Assembly: GCA_016124525.1 (NCBI GenBank)
Contig: WGNO01000026.1
Coordinates: forward strand, 1 to 64,000
Direction: 5' to 3'
Length of the DNA stretch: 64,000 nucleotides
Origin: Nostoc sp. RI_552
Lineage (GTDB): Bacteria > Cyanobacteriota > Cyanobacteriia > Cyanobacteriales > Nostocaceae
The translations under genes and the position numbers were made by a program. A model generated the notes under the pieces. That model did not search any database. It was given only the letters and a program-made list of their open reading frames with translations, and was not told the origin of the DNA. Numbering within the stretch: position 1 is the first letter of the stretch; each line of letters opens with the position of its first letter. Positions 19,908-29,304 of this stretch are shown piece after piece.

Positions 19908-20000
19908 TTGCTGACAAACTAGAATTTGAGATGGTGATGAAACTGGCTCAAAAATGCTTACTCACATTGCTAAGAAAACCGGATTAGAACCAAAGGATTT

Positions 20001-21341
20001 ATGAAAAAAGCCAAAATATATTACACCGCAATAAATGACACCTGGACAAAAGAACAAAAGTTAGCCTATTTAGAAAAACTTGAACATACTGGTAATGTAG
20101 AATGGCAAGAAATTACACCAGATAAAAATCATAATTGGTTAACCAGTGAGTTAAAACTAGATTATCATGAATTTTTACCCATAGGTAATAAAGAGACAAA
20201 ATCTACATCTGTAAAGACTTCAGCAATTTTTTCACTTTACAGCTTAGGTATTAATACAAATAGGGATAATTGGGTTTATAGTTATCAAGTTGAGGATTTA
20301 AGTAAAAATATCAGTGTTTTAGTTGAAACTTATAACGAACAGGTTTTTAAATGGAAAACCAGCACCAAATCTGAACAAAATATTGATTATTTTGTTTTAT
20401 ATGATGACGAAAAAATCAAATGGAGTAGTAAATTAAAACAATTATTAAATGCTGGTGTTTCTACAGAATTTAATTTAGCCAACATCAGAATAGCTCTGTA
20501 TAGGCCATTTACTTTACAGTATGTTTATTTTGATCAAGTTTTAATTCATAGACGTGGGAAGTTCCCTGTAATATTCCCCACTGTTGAAACTGAAGCAGAA
20601 AATCGGGTGATTTGTCTTACTGGCTGTGGTTCTGAAAAGCCGTTTATGATATTTATATGTAACCAGATTTGCGATTTACATCTTGTTGGTGGGGGGTGTG
20701 GTACTCAATGTTTCCCCTTTTACACTTATAACGAAGACGGGACAAACCGCCAAGAAAACATCACACACTGGGCATTGTCAACATATCGCCATCATTACCA
20801 AGATACCACAATTACAAAATGGGACATCTTCTACTACATCTATGCAGTCCTCCATCATCCCCACTACCGGGAACGCTACGCAGCCAACCTCAAAAAAGAA
20901 CTTCCCCGCATTCCCTACGCTCCTGAGTTTCACTCCTTTGTCACCGCGGGAAAACGACTTGCAGAAATTCATATCAACTACGAAAAACAGCCCCAATATC
21001 CCCTCAAACATCTAGAAAATAAAGACTTACCCATAGATTGGCTTGTGGAAAAAATGCGCCTATGCAAAGATAAAACCCAAATCAAATATAATGATTTTCT
21101 CACCTTAACCGGTATACCCCCAGAAGTCTTTAACTACCGTCTGGGTAACCGTTCCGCTCTGGATTGGATTATAGACCAATATCAAGTTAAAACAGATAAA
21201 CTGAGCGGAATTACCAATAATCCCAACCGCCTTGATGATGAGCAGTATATAGTCAGGTTAGTCAAACAAATCATTACCGTTAGTTTAGAAACCGTGAAGA
21301 TTGTAGAAGAATTACCAGATTTAGGTTTATTAAATATTTAA
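20001..21341 (+). pseudogene. Restriction-modification enzyme, C-terminal specificity part
   Basis: These 446 residues match the C-terminal half of the same enzyme type: the start (KAKIYYTAINDTWTKEQKLAYL) normally follows the methyltransferase directly. RPFTLQYVYFDQVLIHRRGKF and FYYIYAVLHHPHYRERYAANLKKELPRIPYA are typical of the specificity domain. The ATG at 20,001 overlaps the TGA of the spacer scrap (ATGA), so it could be translated separately. As annotated it lacks its own catalytic motifs. Confidence 0.75.
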
Positions 21342-21414
21342 CCATAGTCTTAAACTGAAATTTAGATACTAAAAATACTTGATTATGTCACTAAAATTTA
21401 TTTTTACCAGCCAT

Positions 21415-21556
21415 TTAATTAACCACACATGTTAAACCTAAACATTCCAAACGTAACCACAAACTTTCATTTTCAAATCTCAACCGTTCATTTTTATCTT
21501 GCAAATCTTCCATGTGCGACTTTTTATTAATAGCTTGTGCAATAGCCACCTTGCGA
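21415..21556 (-). pseudogene. Remnant of a second XisA/XisC-like recombinase (C-terminal tail)
   Basis: Read on the minus strand, 21,556 to the TAA at 21,415-21,417 encodes about 46 residues (IAQAINKKSHMEDLQDKNER, then RLRFENESLWLRLE). This matches the last part of the intact recombinase at 22,432: 21,495-21,556 and 22,534-22,595 differ at only about three of 62 bases, and the rest is a diverged coiled-coil tail. The body of this second gene is missing. The break coincides with the start of the DUF433 fragment, so a deletion or recombination joined two truncated genes. Confidence 0.8.
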
Positions 21557-21712
21557 TGTATTCGAGGAATGCGAATAACTGTATATAATATTTTGGAATA
21601 TCTTGCAGGTGGTGTGACAAAAGCCGAAATTCTCCAAGACTTTTGCGAACTTACTTCAGAAGATATTAAAGCCTGTCTTGCTTTCGCTGCTGACCGTGAG
21701 AATAATTTTTAA
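21557..21712 (+). pseudogene. DUF433 antitoxin-like fragment
   Basis: From about 21,557 the plus strand encodes IRGMRITVYNILEYLAGGVT, then ILQDFCELTSEDIKACLAFAADRE. This is the C-terminal two-thirds of a DUF433 protein (VapB-type antitoxin of a toxin-antitoxin pair). The first ~25 residues are replaced by the recombinase remnant read on the other strand. No toxin gene follows. It is probably a dead relic. Confidence 0.75.
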
Positions 21713-21726
21713 TTTTCCATTGACTA

Positions 21727-22329
21727 TCATCTATTTTCAATCATCCAAACCAACATACCTAAAATTTCCTCCACAGGTGGGAGAGAATAATCCATCAAAT
21801 CAATAGTTACAGTATCACCTTCCAACTTTAAAAATCGCCATTGTGTACCACTACTAATGGAACCATATATAACTGAAAATGGACGATTTTTTGCAGCATT
21901 AAATCTTTGTGCGGCCACCATCTCTGCAATACATTGTCCAAAACCAGTTCTTAAATCAGACTTTTTTGCCTCAACAATTACAATTACAGGTGCTTCAATT
22001 TCTAACACTTCAGGAGAACTACTTAACAGAAAATCACACATTCCATTAAGTCCAACTGACTCATCAACTGTAAAATCTTCACCGGAAAATAAGCTAATTT
22101 GCCGATTTAAAATTTTTCTTATTTCTAGTAAGACTGGGTAAATAATTCCTTCAGAACGGGCTTTTTCACTAGCAGAAGAAGAAATGGGTAAACTTTCTTC
22201 TAAAAATGCTTTCAAAGTAGCAGATACTTCAACTGTTTGGTTATCAGGAATAAATCTCCCACCTTCTTGAGTTTTCAAGCCGAAAGCTTCTTTAACCTTA
22301 CCGATAGATGTAAACTGACTATAAGGCAT
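21727..22329 (-). CDS. PD-(D/E)XK nuclease-like protein
   Basis: This 200-residue protein carries a motif set of the PD-(D/E)XK superfamily: VGLNGMCDFLLSSSPEVLEI followed by APVIVIVEAKKSDL (D and E-x-K catalytic residues) and FGQCIAEMVAAQRFNAAKN, the usual Gln-containing helix. Related proteins are common hypothetical genes in cyanobacteria. It may bind or cut DNA and could be defence cargo of the element; no partner is evident. The gene is intact and lies between the recombinase remnant and the intact recombinase, on the same strand as both. Confidence 0.65.
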   Translation of the reverse strand: MPYSQFTSIGKVKEAFGLKTQEGGRFIPDNQTVEVSATLKAFLEESLPISSSASEKARSEGIIYPVLLEIRKILNRQISLFSGEDFTVDESVGLNGMCDFLLSSSPEVLEIEAPVIVIVEAKKSDLRTGFGQCIAEMVAAQRFNAAKNRPFSVIYGSISSGTQWRFLKLEGDTVTIDLMDYSLPPVEEILGMLVWMIENR

Positions 22330-22431
22330 AATTTATAGCATTCCATTTCTGAAATTTTCATATTAACTCCATTATACTCTAGGTTGGGTTGATGCAATAA
22401 AGCCTAAGAGCAATCATACAACTTAAAAGAT

Positions 22432-23787
22432 TTAATTAATTATGCGTATTAACTCTTGATTTTTCATTTTTAAGCGCAATCTTTCATTTTCTATTCTCAA
22501 TTTCTCATTTTCATGTTCCAGCTTAATAACTATATCTTGCAAATCTTCCATCTGTGACTTTTTATTAATAGCTTGTGCAATGGCCACCTTGCGATTTTCT
22601 AAACTAAACCACCTTTGATAAATAGATGTGTGCATATTTACCGAATGACCCAAATTATCAGCAGCAGCTTTAATAGGAATCCCCATTAAATGGGCGCGAA
22701 TCGCCCAAGCGTGGCGTAAATCATAAGGTTGAAAAGGAATACCCACAAATCTAAACCATCTGTCTGTACCATGACGAGCCGAGTTAATTTGTTTATTGGT
22801 AACTTTACCCTGAATTTTGGCTTTTAATAATTCAATAGCCTCGGTATCAGCTTTTAAATTAAAGGTTTCTACCCACTGGGGATATAATGGTAAAGCTTCC
22901 CTTTCACCAGTTTTACACTCTTGATTTACTCGCCAAGTATTCATGATATTATCCGAAGACAACCACCAATCTAAATCAGGATTAACGAAAATTTCCCTAG
23001 GTCTTAGTCCATAGGTAGCTAACATTCCGTATACCCAGCGCCATAGTTTCCAATTATTCCTATCTTCTCTGGTGAGCAATTTACTAGGGCGGTTGATTGA
23101 ATAAGTTTCAAACTTGAGATATTCTTGCTCTATATCTACATCCCTAGGTATATCACGGTGACGTTGAGCAGTAGGTTTTATTTTTAAATTACTCAGTTCT
23201 GGGACTTCTAAACCAGAAGATTTACACAGCACCCGAATAACTTTAATTAGCTCATTTTTCACACTATCTGAAGAATTACAAAGTTTTACAGCTGTAATAA
23301 AGTTAATATCTATTGCTAATTTATTCTTGGGTAAATGTTTTTGGGCAATATAAAAATAGCTACTAAATGTATTCTCACTTTTCAGGGTACGTTTTCTAGT
23401 TTGAAAATAATTCACCTCGAAATCTGCAATTAAATCACCAATGGTTTTCTTTGTAACCTTATTGTGAGTTTTGCCTAAGTATTTTTCATTCCATTGAAAC
23501 TGTTTTCTGGCTATTAACTTTCCTAGCTCATAGGCTTCTTCCTCCGCAGTTTGTAAGCCATGAAAATTAAAGGGAATACCCAAAGAAATATCGTATTGCT
23601 TTGTTCCTATACCGTTTTTGTCAAAATCTCCTGGTTTAATGGGTAGGGTACTTCTCAGTTGTAATGACTTACCGGATTTTCTGATGGAAACATTCACCCT
23701 AGCACTTTTGAGTCTAGTATTTATAGCTTTTAATTCCGTTTCTAGTTTTGCTATCAGGTGATTTTCTTGATGTGTAACTACTTGCAT
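22432..23787 (-). CDS. Site-specific tyrosine recombinase of the nifH element
   Basis: This 451-residue integrase of the XisA/XisC kind presumably excises the element in differentiating cells. Catalytic residues: Arg in YGLRPREIF, the Y-D-L-R box near 355-358 (Tyr in place of the usual His of HxxR, a change I recall for XisA/XisC), LGH near 379-381, and the nucleophilic Tyr near 390 in TSIYQRWF. A coiled-coil tail (residues ~405-451) follows. I set the start at ATG 23,787; the open frame extends to 24,024, but that part crosses the inverted-repeat end of the IS1-family copy and is not conserved sequence. The IS lies 133 bp upstream and may have replaced the original promoter. Confidence 0.9.
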   Translation of the reverse strand: MQVVTHQENHLIAKLETELKAINTRLKSARVNVSIRKSGKSLQLRSTLPIKPGDFDKNGIGTKQYDISLGIPFNFHGLQTAEEEAYELGKLIARKQFQWNEKYLGKTHNKVTKKTIGDLIADFEVNYFQTRKRTLKSENTFSSYFYIAQKHLPKNKLAIDINFITAVKLCNSSDSVKNELIKVIRVLCKSSGLEVPELSNLKIKPTAQRHRDIPRDVDIEQEYLKFETYSINRPSKLLTREDRNNWKLWRWVYGMLATYGLRPREIFVNPDLDWWLSSDNIMNTWRVNQECKTGEREALPLYPQWVETFNLKADTEAIELLKAKIQGKVTNKQINSARHGTDRWFRFVGIPFQPYDLRHAWAIRAHLMGIPIKAAADNLGHSVNMHTSIYQRWFSLENRKVAIAQAINKKSQMEDLQDIVIKLEHENEKLRIENERLRLKMKNQELIRIIN

Positions 23788-23887
23788 TGTACCTATATAT
23801 CCCCCATGGCCACTGTTTCTTTGGCGAAAACCGGTAAATGCTTCCTGTGTTCTGTCTACCCTAGATTTACACTGATAAAAAAACTGT

Positions 23888-23906
23888 TCATCATTGACAA
23901 TGATGA
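23888..23906. repeat. Hairpin motif upstream of the recombinase gene
   Basis: TCATCATTGACAATGATGA is a 9-bp inverted repeat. With its flanks (CTGTTC...CAGCAAA) it is repeated at 26,918-26,936 near the right end of the element with paired changes in the arms. It lies 100 bases before the recombinase start codon. Confidence 0.55.
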
Positions 23907-23920
23907 CAGCAAAAATTTTG

Positions 23921-24657
23921 GGTAGTGATGCATAGTAATGATAGAATAAGGAAGTGTCCTTCAATACAGGAGCTATGCACTGCCCTAAATGCAACTCGAA
24001 TAACATAGTGAAAAATGGACGCACTCATTACGGAAAACAACGGTTCAAATGCCAAAATTGTGGACGACAATTTGTCGAAAGTCTAACGCGACAACCGATT
24101 GATAACTCAACACGTGGGTTAATCGATAAACTTTTACTTGAACGGGTTTTATTGGTAACCATCCCTCGGATTACCAAAGCCTCATTACGTTGGCTTCAAT
24201 ACTACGTAAATCAGAAATATTACCAAATTCCTAAATATTGGGATGTGGTCATATGTAGGGTCGAAAGCCAATAAACAATGGATTTGGCTTGCAATTGACG
24301 CTACAACACGAGAAATTGTCGGCGTATATATTGGTCATCGCTCTAGCCAATCAGCAAAACAGTTATGGCTATCGCCTCCACCAGTCTACCGTCAGTGTGC
24401 AGTTTGATACACAGATTTCTGGGAGGCATATGAACAAGTGTTACCAAGTAAAGGCCATCATGCAGTGGGTAAAGATAGTGGTCAGACAAGTTATATCGAA
24501 GGATTCAATAATACCCTTAGACAACGAGTCGCGCCCTTAGTCCGTAAAACATTGTCGTTCTCCAAATCACTCCACAACTACATTGGGGCAGTCTGGTATT
24601 TTGTTCATGATTATAATACCTGCCTAGGACAATAGATCATTACTATGCATCACTACC
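23921..24657 (+). mobile_element. IS1-family insertion sequence, degenerate
   Basis: A 737-bp copy is bounded by perfect 22-bp inverted repeats (23,921-23,942 and 24,636-24,657, outer end GGTAGTGATGCATAGTAATG). It holds a decayed IS1-type transposase. AAAAATT occurs in both flanks but not at equal distance from the ends, so a clean target duplication cannot be claimed. It sits just upstream of the element recombinase. Confidence 0.9.
23975..24635 (+). pseudogene. IS1-family transposase, broken
   Basis: The InsA-like part (MHCPKCNSNNIVKNG, then RFKCQNCGRQFVES zinc ribbon) is intact to about 24,225. After KYYQIPK a deletion of roughly 40-50 bp and a frame change lead into the InsB-like part (GSKANKQWIWLAIDATTREI). 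An in-frame TGA interrupts it after VYRQCAV (near 24,407), followed by the catalytic-domain end KDSGQTSYIEGFNNTLRQR. At least two disabling lesions make it non-functional. Confidence 0.88.
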
Positions 24658-25120
24658 AAAAATTCAGTGGCTAAAGCAGCTAAAGTCATGATCACTCTAG
24701 TATTTATTAGTTGTATAAATAAGTTTTCAATTGAAATACGTAAATTTCACAAATCTAAAAAAATTAACAGTTAATATGTAACTTTGAGAAGATGTGTGAG
24801 AAATTTTAGACGCGTCATTGTACGGATAATGTAACAACGAGATTTGCTTAAAGACACATCATTTTTGCCTAAATAAGCTTAAACTTAATTAAATAGGTTG
24901 TAATTAATCAATTCAAATTATGAAATATCAACTTTGAGCCTTTTAATCCAGAACATTGACGGCTTTTGTTAATAGAACTTCCATTTATTAGATGTATAAT
25001 CTAATACTTATTATTTTATCATTAATTCTTTCTTTAGTGTGATGAGCAATAAATATTGCCAAGTTAGCATTAGGAATTATCTCCTCAATTACAACCAATA
25101 TATTCAATCATGAAAATAAC
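24658..25120. other. Non-coding stretch within the nifH element
   Basis: About 460 bases of AT-rich DNA without a convincing ORF, RNA gene or repeat lie between the IS1-family copy and the small ORF at 25,121. The left part may be the original upstream region of the recombinase, displaced by the insertion. Confidence 0.4.
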
Positions 25121-25339
25121 ATGATTAATCTACAAGAGTGTTTTGCGGCTATTACAAAACTCACTAACTTGCAAGAAAAGTTCGCTTATGAACTTTCTGT
25201 TATGTATGACGCTGAACAACTCACTGTAACATCACTTGTTGAGGTTACAGTGTGTTGTTCACTGTGCTATTGGTTCTCGTTAATTTTACTCAACCAAGAA
25301 AGGCTTATTTGGCAAAACATGATGGTATTGCTATTTTAA
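25121..25339 (+). pseudogene. Short ORF resembling the start of a DUF892/YciE-like protein
   Basis: The first ~35 residues (NLQECFAAITKLTNLQEKFA, then YELSVMYDAEQ) resemble the N-terminus of ferritin-like DUF892 proteins, which begin with an L-x-YELxxxYDAEQ helix. After TVTSLVEV the similarity ends and the frame becomes hydrophobic and Leu/Trp-rich, then stops. I read it as a truncated gene. No function is proposed. Confidence 0.35.
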
Positions 25340-25534
25340 TAACTTCAATGAAAATACAGCAAATCCAGCCCAATGAACTAAAACAACAATATCCCGCTCA
25401 AAAATAGATTTTTCCGGTGTTGATTTAGGAGGAGGTAACCTCACAAAACTGATTTAGATGGTACAAGATTCCCCGATTAATTACTATTTTTTAAGTTAAA
25501 ATAATTAACTTCATTATAGAAGGAATCAACTTTA

Positions 25535-26800
25535 ATGACTCAAACAAAAGCTGCGGATAGTGAACAACTCAAACAACTTGTTCACCCTCCCATTAGCCAA
25601 GGTAAATTACTTGAAGATAATTTAATACCCAAGAATCAATTAATTTCTAGTGGGCAAAATTTTGATGAAAAATATCAAACTATAAAAATAGCACAAATAG
25701 CACCTCCTTGGTTTGCTGTACCTCCAAAAGATTATGGTGGAACAGAAGCAGTCATCAGCAATTTAAGTGAAGAATTAGTTAAACAAGGTCATCATGTCAC
25801 TCTTTTTGCGTCAGGAGATTCCCAGACAACTGGAAAATTAAGATATTACATAGACATTTCACTGTCTCAGCAAAAAATCCCTTGGACTAACTGTATTGAA
25901 CCTGAATATCACATGATTAGTACTTTTAGAGAAATAGCACATAATCAGGAAAAATATGATATCATACATACTCATCTTTCTTCAGAGTCAGACTTAATAA
26001 TATTTAAATTGGCATCTCAAATCAAAATTCCCCATATATGTACTATACACAGCAAGTTTCCCTTTGATAAAAGAGAACATAATTTAGGTCACGGAGATAA
26101 ATACTATTTTAGTTTTGCTCCACACACTCCATTAATTGCTATCAGCGAGGAAGCAAAAAAAAATGCAATTATAGACTCGAAACTACCCTTAAATTTTATA
26201 GGAATTATCCCTCACGGTTTATCAGAATATCAATTTATACAAGCAGAAATATCACCAAGAAAAAATCTGGTGTGGATTGGGAGAATTACTAGAGATAAAG
26301 GTACAAAATATGCAATAGAAGCAGCAATTAAGGCAAAAAGAAAAATTATTCTTGCAGGGATAGTAGATACTTATTTACCAGAAAGTGCTAGTTACTTCTA
26401 CAAAGAAATTTTACCATTAATTGAAGAACACCGAGATTATGCTGAATATATAGGACCTATTAGTAATGGAGAAAAAGTAGAATTATTGCAAAAATCTTAC
26501 TGTTTTTTAAATCCCATACAATGGGAAGAACCATTTGGATTGGTAATGATTGAAGCCATGGCTTGTGGTTGTCCTGTGATTTCTTTTAATAGAGGAGCAG
26601 CTAAAGAGTTAATCAAACCAGGAATGAATGGCTATCTTGCCACATCTGTTGAGGAAATGGTAGCAAAGATTGCATTAATTGCAAATAATATTAATCGAGA
26701 ACAAATGGTTAAAAACACTTGGAATAACTACTCTGTAAGCACAATGACCAAAGGTTATGTGTTGAAATACAAAGAAGTTATTAATTCTGTGAATTGGTAG
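25535..26800 (+). CDS. GT4-family glycosyltransferase
   Basis: This 421-residue GT-B fold enzyme has the N-terminal acceptor domain signature IAPPWFAVPPKDYGGTEAV and LVKQGHHVTLFASGD. The nucleotide-sugar domain contains LVWIGRITRDKGTKYAIEA and the E-x7-E motif region EEPFGLVMIEAMACGCPVI, followed by FNRGAAKELI. Sugar donor and acceptor are unknown; surface polysaccharide is a usual role. The first ~45 residues are a non-conserved leader. It is intact cargo near the right end of the nifH element, preceded by AGAAGGAATC as ribosome site. Confidence 0.88.
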   Translation: MTQTKAADSEQLKQLVHPPISQGKLLEDNLIPKNQLISSGQNFDEKYQTIKIAQIAPPWFAVPPKDYGGTEAVISNLSEELVKQGHHVTLFASGDSQTTGKLRYYIDISLSQQKIPWTNCIEPEYHMISTFREIAHNQEKYDIIHTHLSSESDLIIFKLASQIKIPHICTIHSKFPFDKREHNLGHGDKYYFSFAPHTPLIAISEEAKKNAIIDSKLPLNFIGIIPHGLSEYQFIQAEISPRKNLVWIGRITRDKGTKYAIEAAIKAKRKIILAGIVDTYLPESASYFYKEILPLIEEHRDYAEYIGPISNGEKVELLQKSYCFLNPIQWEEPFGLVMIEAMACGCPVISFNRGAAKELIKPGMNGYLATSVEEMVAKIALIANNINREQMVKNTWNNYSVSTMTKGYVLKYKEVINSVNW

Positions 26801-26917
26801 TTTAGAGGTTTTTCCATGTAATTACTAATTGGTAATTGGAATTTACTAAATAAAGGTGAAACTTCCCTGTTCCTTGTTACTTTACTAGCCTTAGTAGCCT
26901 TAGTAAAAAAAGTTGTT

Positions 26918-26936
26918 CACCATTAACAATGGTCAC
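26918..26936. repeat. Hairpin motif near the right end of the nifH element
   Basis: TCACCATTAACAATGGTCA is the second copy of the hairpin at 23,888, in direct orientation, 60 bases before the right core repeat. Arm changes (T-A to C-G) keep the pairing. Confidence 0.5.
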
Positions 26937-26972
26937 AGCAAACATTGTTAAAAATAAACAATTACAGGCTAA

Positions 26973-27470
<498 letters not shown>

Positions 27471-27538
27471 TCAGAAAAAGGAAAAAGGAAGAAGGCAAGA
27501 ACTTATATCTTACCTTTGACCTTTGACCCTCTTCTCCC

Positions 27539-27554
27539 CCCCTAGTGATAGGGG
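27539..27554 (+). other. Stem-loop in the nifH-nifD spacer
   Basis: CCCCTA and TAGGGG pair around GTGA. Hairpins after nifH are common and are thought to stabilise the abundant nifH message by blocking 3' decay. Confidence 0.55.
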
Positions 27555-27607
27555 ACTCACATCTACCTGATCCTATTCCCTAATTCTTACAAACTTGAGA
27601 GGCTAAG

Positions 27608-29110
27608 ATGACACCTCCTGAAAACAACAACATTGTTGAACAAAGAAAAGAACTAATTAAAGAAGTTCTCGAAGCTTATCCAGATAAAGCTAAAAAAAAG
27701 CGCGAAAAGCACTTAAACGTATTTGAAGAAGGTAAGACCGACTGCGGCGTTAAGTCTAACATCAAATCTCTTCCTGGTGTAATGACCGCTCGTGGTTGTG
27801 CTTACGCAGGTTCCAAAGGTGTGGTTTGGGGTCCTATTAAGGACATGATCCACATTAGCCACGGGCCTGTAGGTTGCGGTTACTGGTCTTGGTCTGGTCG
27901 TCGTAACTACTACATCGGTACTACAGGTGTTGATACCTTTGGTACTATGCACTTTACCTCTGACTTCCAAGAACGGGATATCGTTTTTGGTGGTGACAAA
28001 AAACTACTGAAATTAATCCAAGAGTTGGAAGAATTATTCCCTCTTAACCGTGGTGTTTCTATTCAGTCTGAATGTCCCATCGGTCTAATTGGGGATGACA
28101 TCGAAGCTGTAGCTAAGAAAGCAGCAAAAGAGATTGACAAGCCTGTTGTTCCTGTACGTTGCGAAGGTTTCCGGGGTGTTTCCCAGTCCTTGGGTCACCA
28201 CATCGCTAACGACATGATTCGTGACTGGGTATTCCCCAGAGCCGACAAAGCTAAGGCTGACGGTACACTTAACTTTGAATCCACCCCTTACGACGTAGCA
28301 ATCATCGGTGACTATAACATCGGTGGTGATGCTTGGGCTAGCCGCATCTTACTAGAAGAAATCGGCTTGCGTGTGGTTGCTCAATGGTCTGGTGATGGTA
28401 CCATCAACGAAATGTTGATGACCCCCAACGTCAAGATGAACCTCATCCACTGTTACCGCTCGATGAACTACATCAGCCGTCACATGGAAGAAAAATATGG
28501 TATTCCCTGGTTAGAATACAACTTCTTTGGTCCTACCAAGATTGCTGAATCCCTACGGGAAATTGCTTCTAAGTTTGACGCTAAGATCCAAGAAAATGCT
28601 GAGAAAGTTATTGCTAAGTATCAGCCTACCATGGATGCTATCGTTAACAAGTATCGCCCCCGTTTGGAAGGCAAGACCGTCGCCATGATGGTTGGTGGTC
28701 TGCGTCCTCGCCACGTTGTCCCAGCTTTCCAAGACTTGGGCATGAAAATGATTGGTACTGGTTATGAGTTCGCTCATAACGACGACTACAAACGTACCAC
28801 TCACTACATTGAAAATGGCACCATCGTTTACGACGACGTAACTGCTTACGAGTTTGAAGAGTTTGTTAAAGCACTTAAGCCAGACTTAATTGCTTCTGGT
28901 GTGAAAGAGAAGTACGTATTCCAAAAGATGGGTCTACCTTTCCGTCAAATGCACTCCTGGGATTACTCCGGTCCTTATCACGGTTATGACGGCTTTGCGA
29001 TCTTCGCTCGTGATATGGATTTAGCACTCAACAGCCCAACTTGGGGATTAATTGGCGCTCCCTGGAGCAAGAAAGCTGAAGTTAAGGCTAAAGCTAAAGC
29101 TATTGCTTAG
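27608..29110 (+). CDS. nifD: Nitrogenase MoFe protein alpha subunit, uninterrupted
   Basis: This 500-residue alpha subunit carries the FeMo-cofactor site. P-cluster cysteines lie in [22 protein letters not shown] and [12 protein letters not shown]. The FeMo-co ligands are Cys in IGDYNIGG-adjacent sequence and His in [22 protein letters not shown] at 28,960-28,970 is the target at which the 11-kb nifD element sits in Anabaena; here it occurs once and the gene is whole. AGGCTAAG precedes the ATG. The Lys/Ala-rich C-terminus is typical for the group. Confidence 0.97.
   Translation: MTPPENNNIVEQRKELIKEVLEAYPDKAKKKREKHLNVFEEGKTDCGVKSNIKSLPGVMTARGCAYAGSKGVVWGPIKDMIHISHGPVGCGYWSWSGRRNYYIGTTGVDTFGTMHFTSDFQERDIVFGGDKKLLKLIQELEELFPLNRGVSIQSECPIGLIGDDIEAVAKKAAKEIDKPVVPVRCEGFRGVSQSLGHHIANDMIRDWVFPRADKAKADGTLNFESTPYDVAIIGDYNIGGDAWASRILLEEIGLRVVAQWSGDGTINEMLMTPNVKMNLIHCYRSMNYISRHMEEKYGIPWLEYNFFGPTKIAESLREIASKFDAKIQENAEKVIAKYQPTMDAIVNKYRPRLEGKTVAMMVGGLRPRHVVPAFQDLGMKMIGTGYEFAHNDDYKRTTHYIENGTIVYDDVTAYEFEEFVKALKPDLIASGVKEKYVFQKMGLPFRQMHSWDYSGPYHGYDGFAIFARDMDLALNSPTWGLIGAPWSKKAEVKAKAKAIA
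28960..28970 (+). other. Empty XisA-type nifD element site
   Basis: GGATTACTCCG in codons for W-D-Y-S-G matches the 11-bp direct repeat flanking the Anabaena nifD element. There is a single copy, so no element is present. Confidence 0.85.
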
Positions 29111-29138
29111 GGAAAACGAAACCGATAGGTAGAGATGG

Positions 29139-29158
29139 CCTGGGGTTTTAGCCCCAGG
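29139..29158 (+). other. GC-rich stem-loop in the nifD-nifK spacer
   Basis: CCTGGGG (29,139-29,145) pairs with CCCCAGG (29,152-29,158) across TTTTAG. It could be an attenuator or message stabiliser setting the nifHD:nifK ratio. The spacer also contains AATTCAAAATTCAAAAG filler repeats. Confidence 0.6.
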
Positions 29159-29304
29159 GGGGAGTCGGGAATTCAAGGTTCAAAATTCAAAAGTTAAAAG
29201 CATCTTTTGATTTTTGCATTCTGAATTTTGAGTAACATTCCCACTCCCACCACAAACTTCCTCAAATAGTAACGAACGATTTCAGTAAACTTGGAGAACC
29301 AGAA

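Noticed and set aside
23788-24024. 79-residue N-terminal extension of the element recombinase
   Set aside because: The extension crosses the IS1-family inverted repeat and reads into its transposase on the other strand; the ATG at 23,787 gives a recombinase of normal length.
24289-24540. 83-codon ORF inside the IS1-family copy
   Set aside because: It is an out-of-frame reading of the broken InsB-like transposase.
23911-24664. Target-site duplication AAAAATT around the IS1-family copy
   Set aside because: The left copy lies three bases away from the inverted repeat while the right one adjoins it, so it is probably chance in AT-rich DNA.
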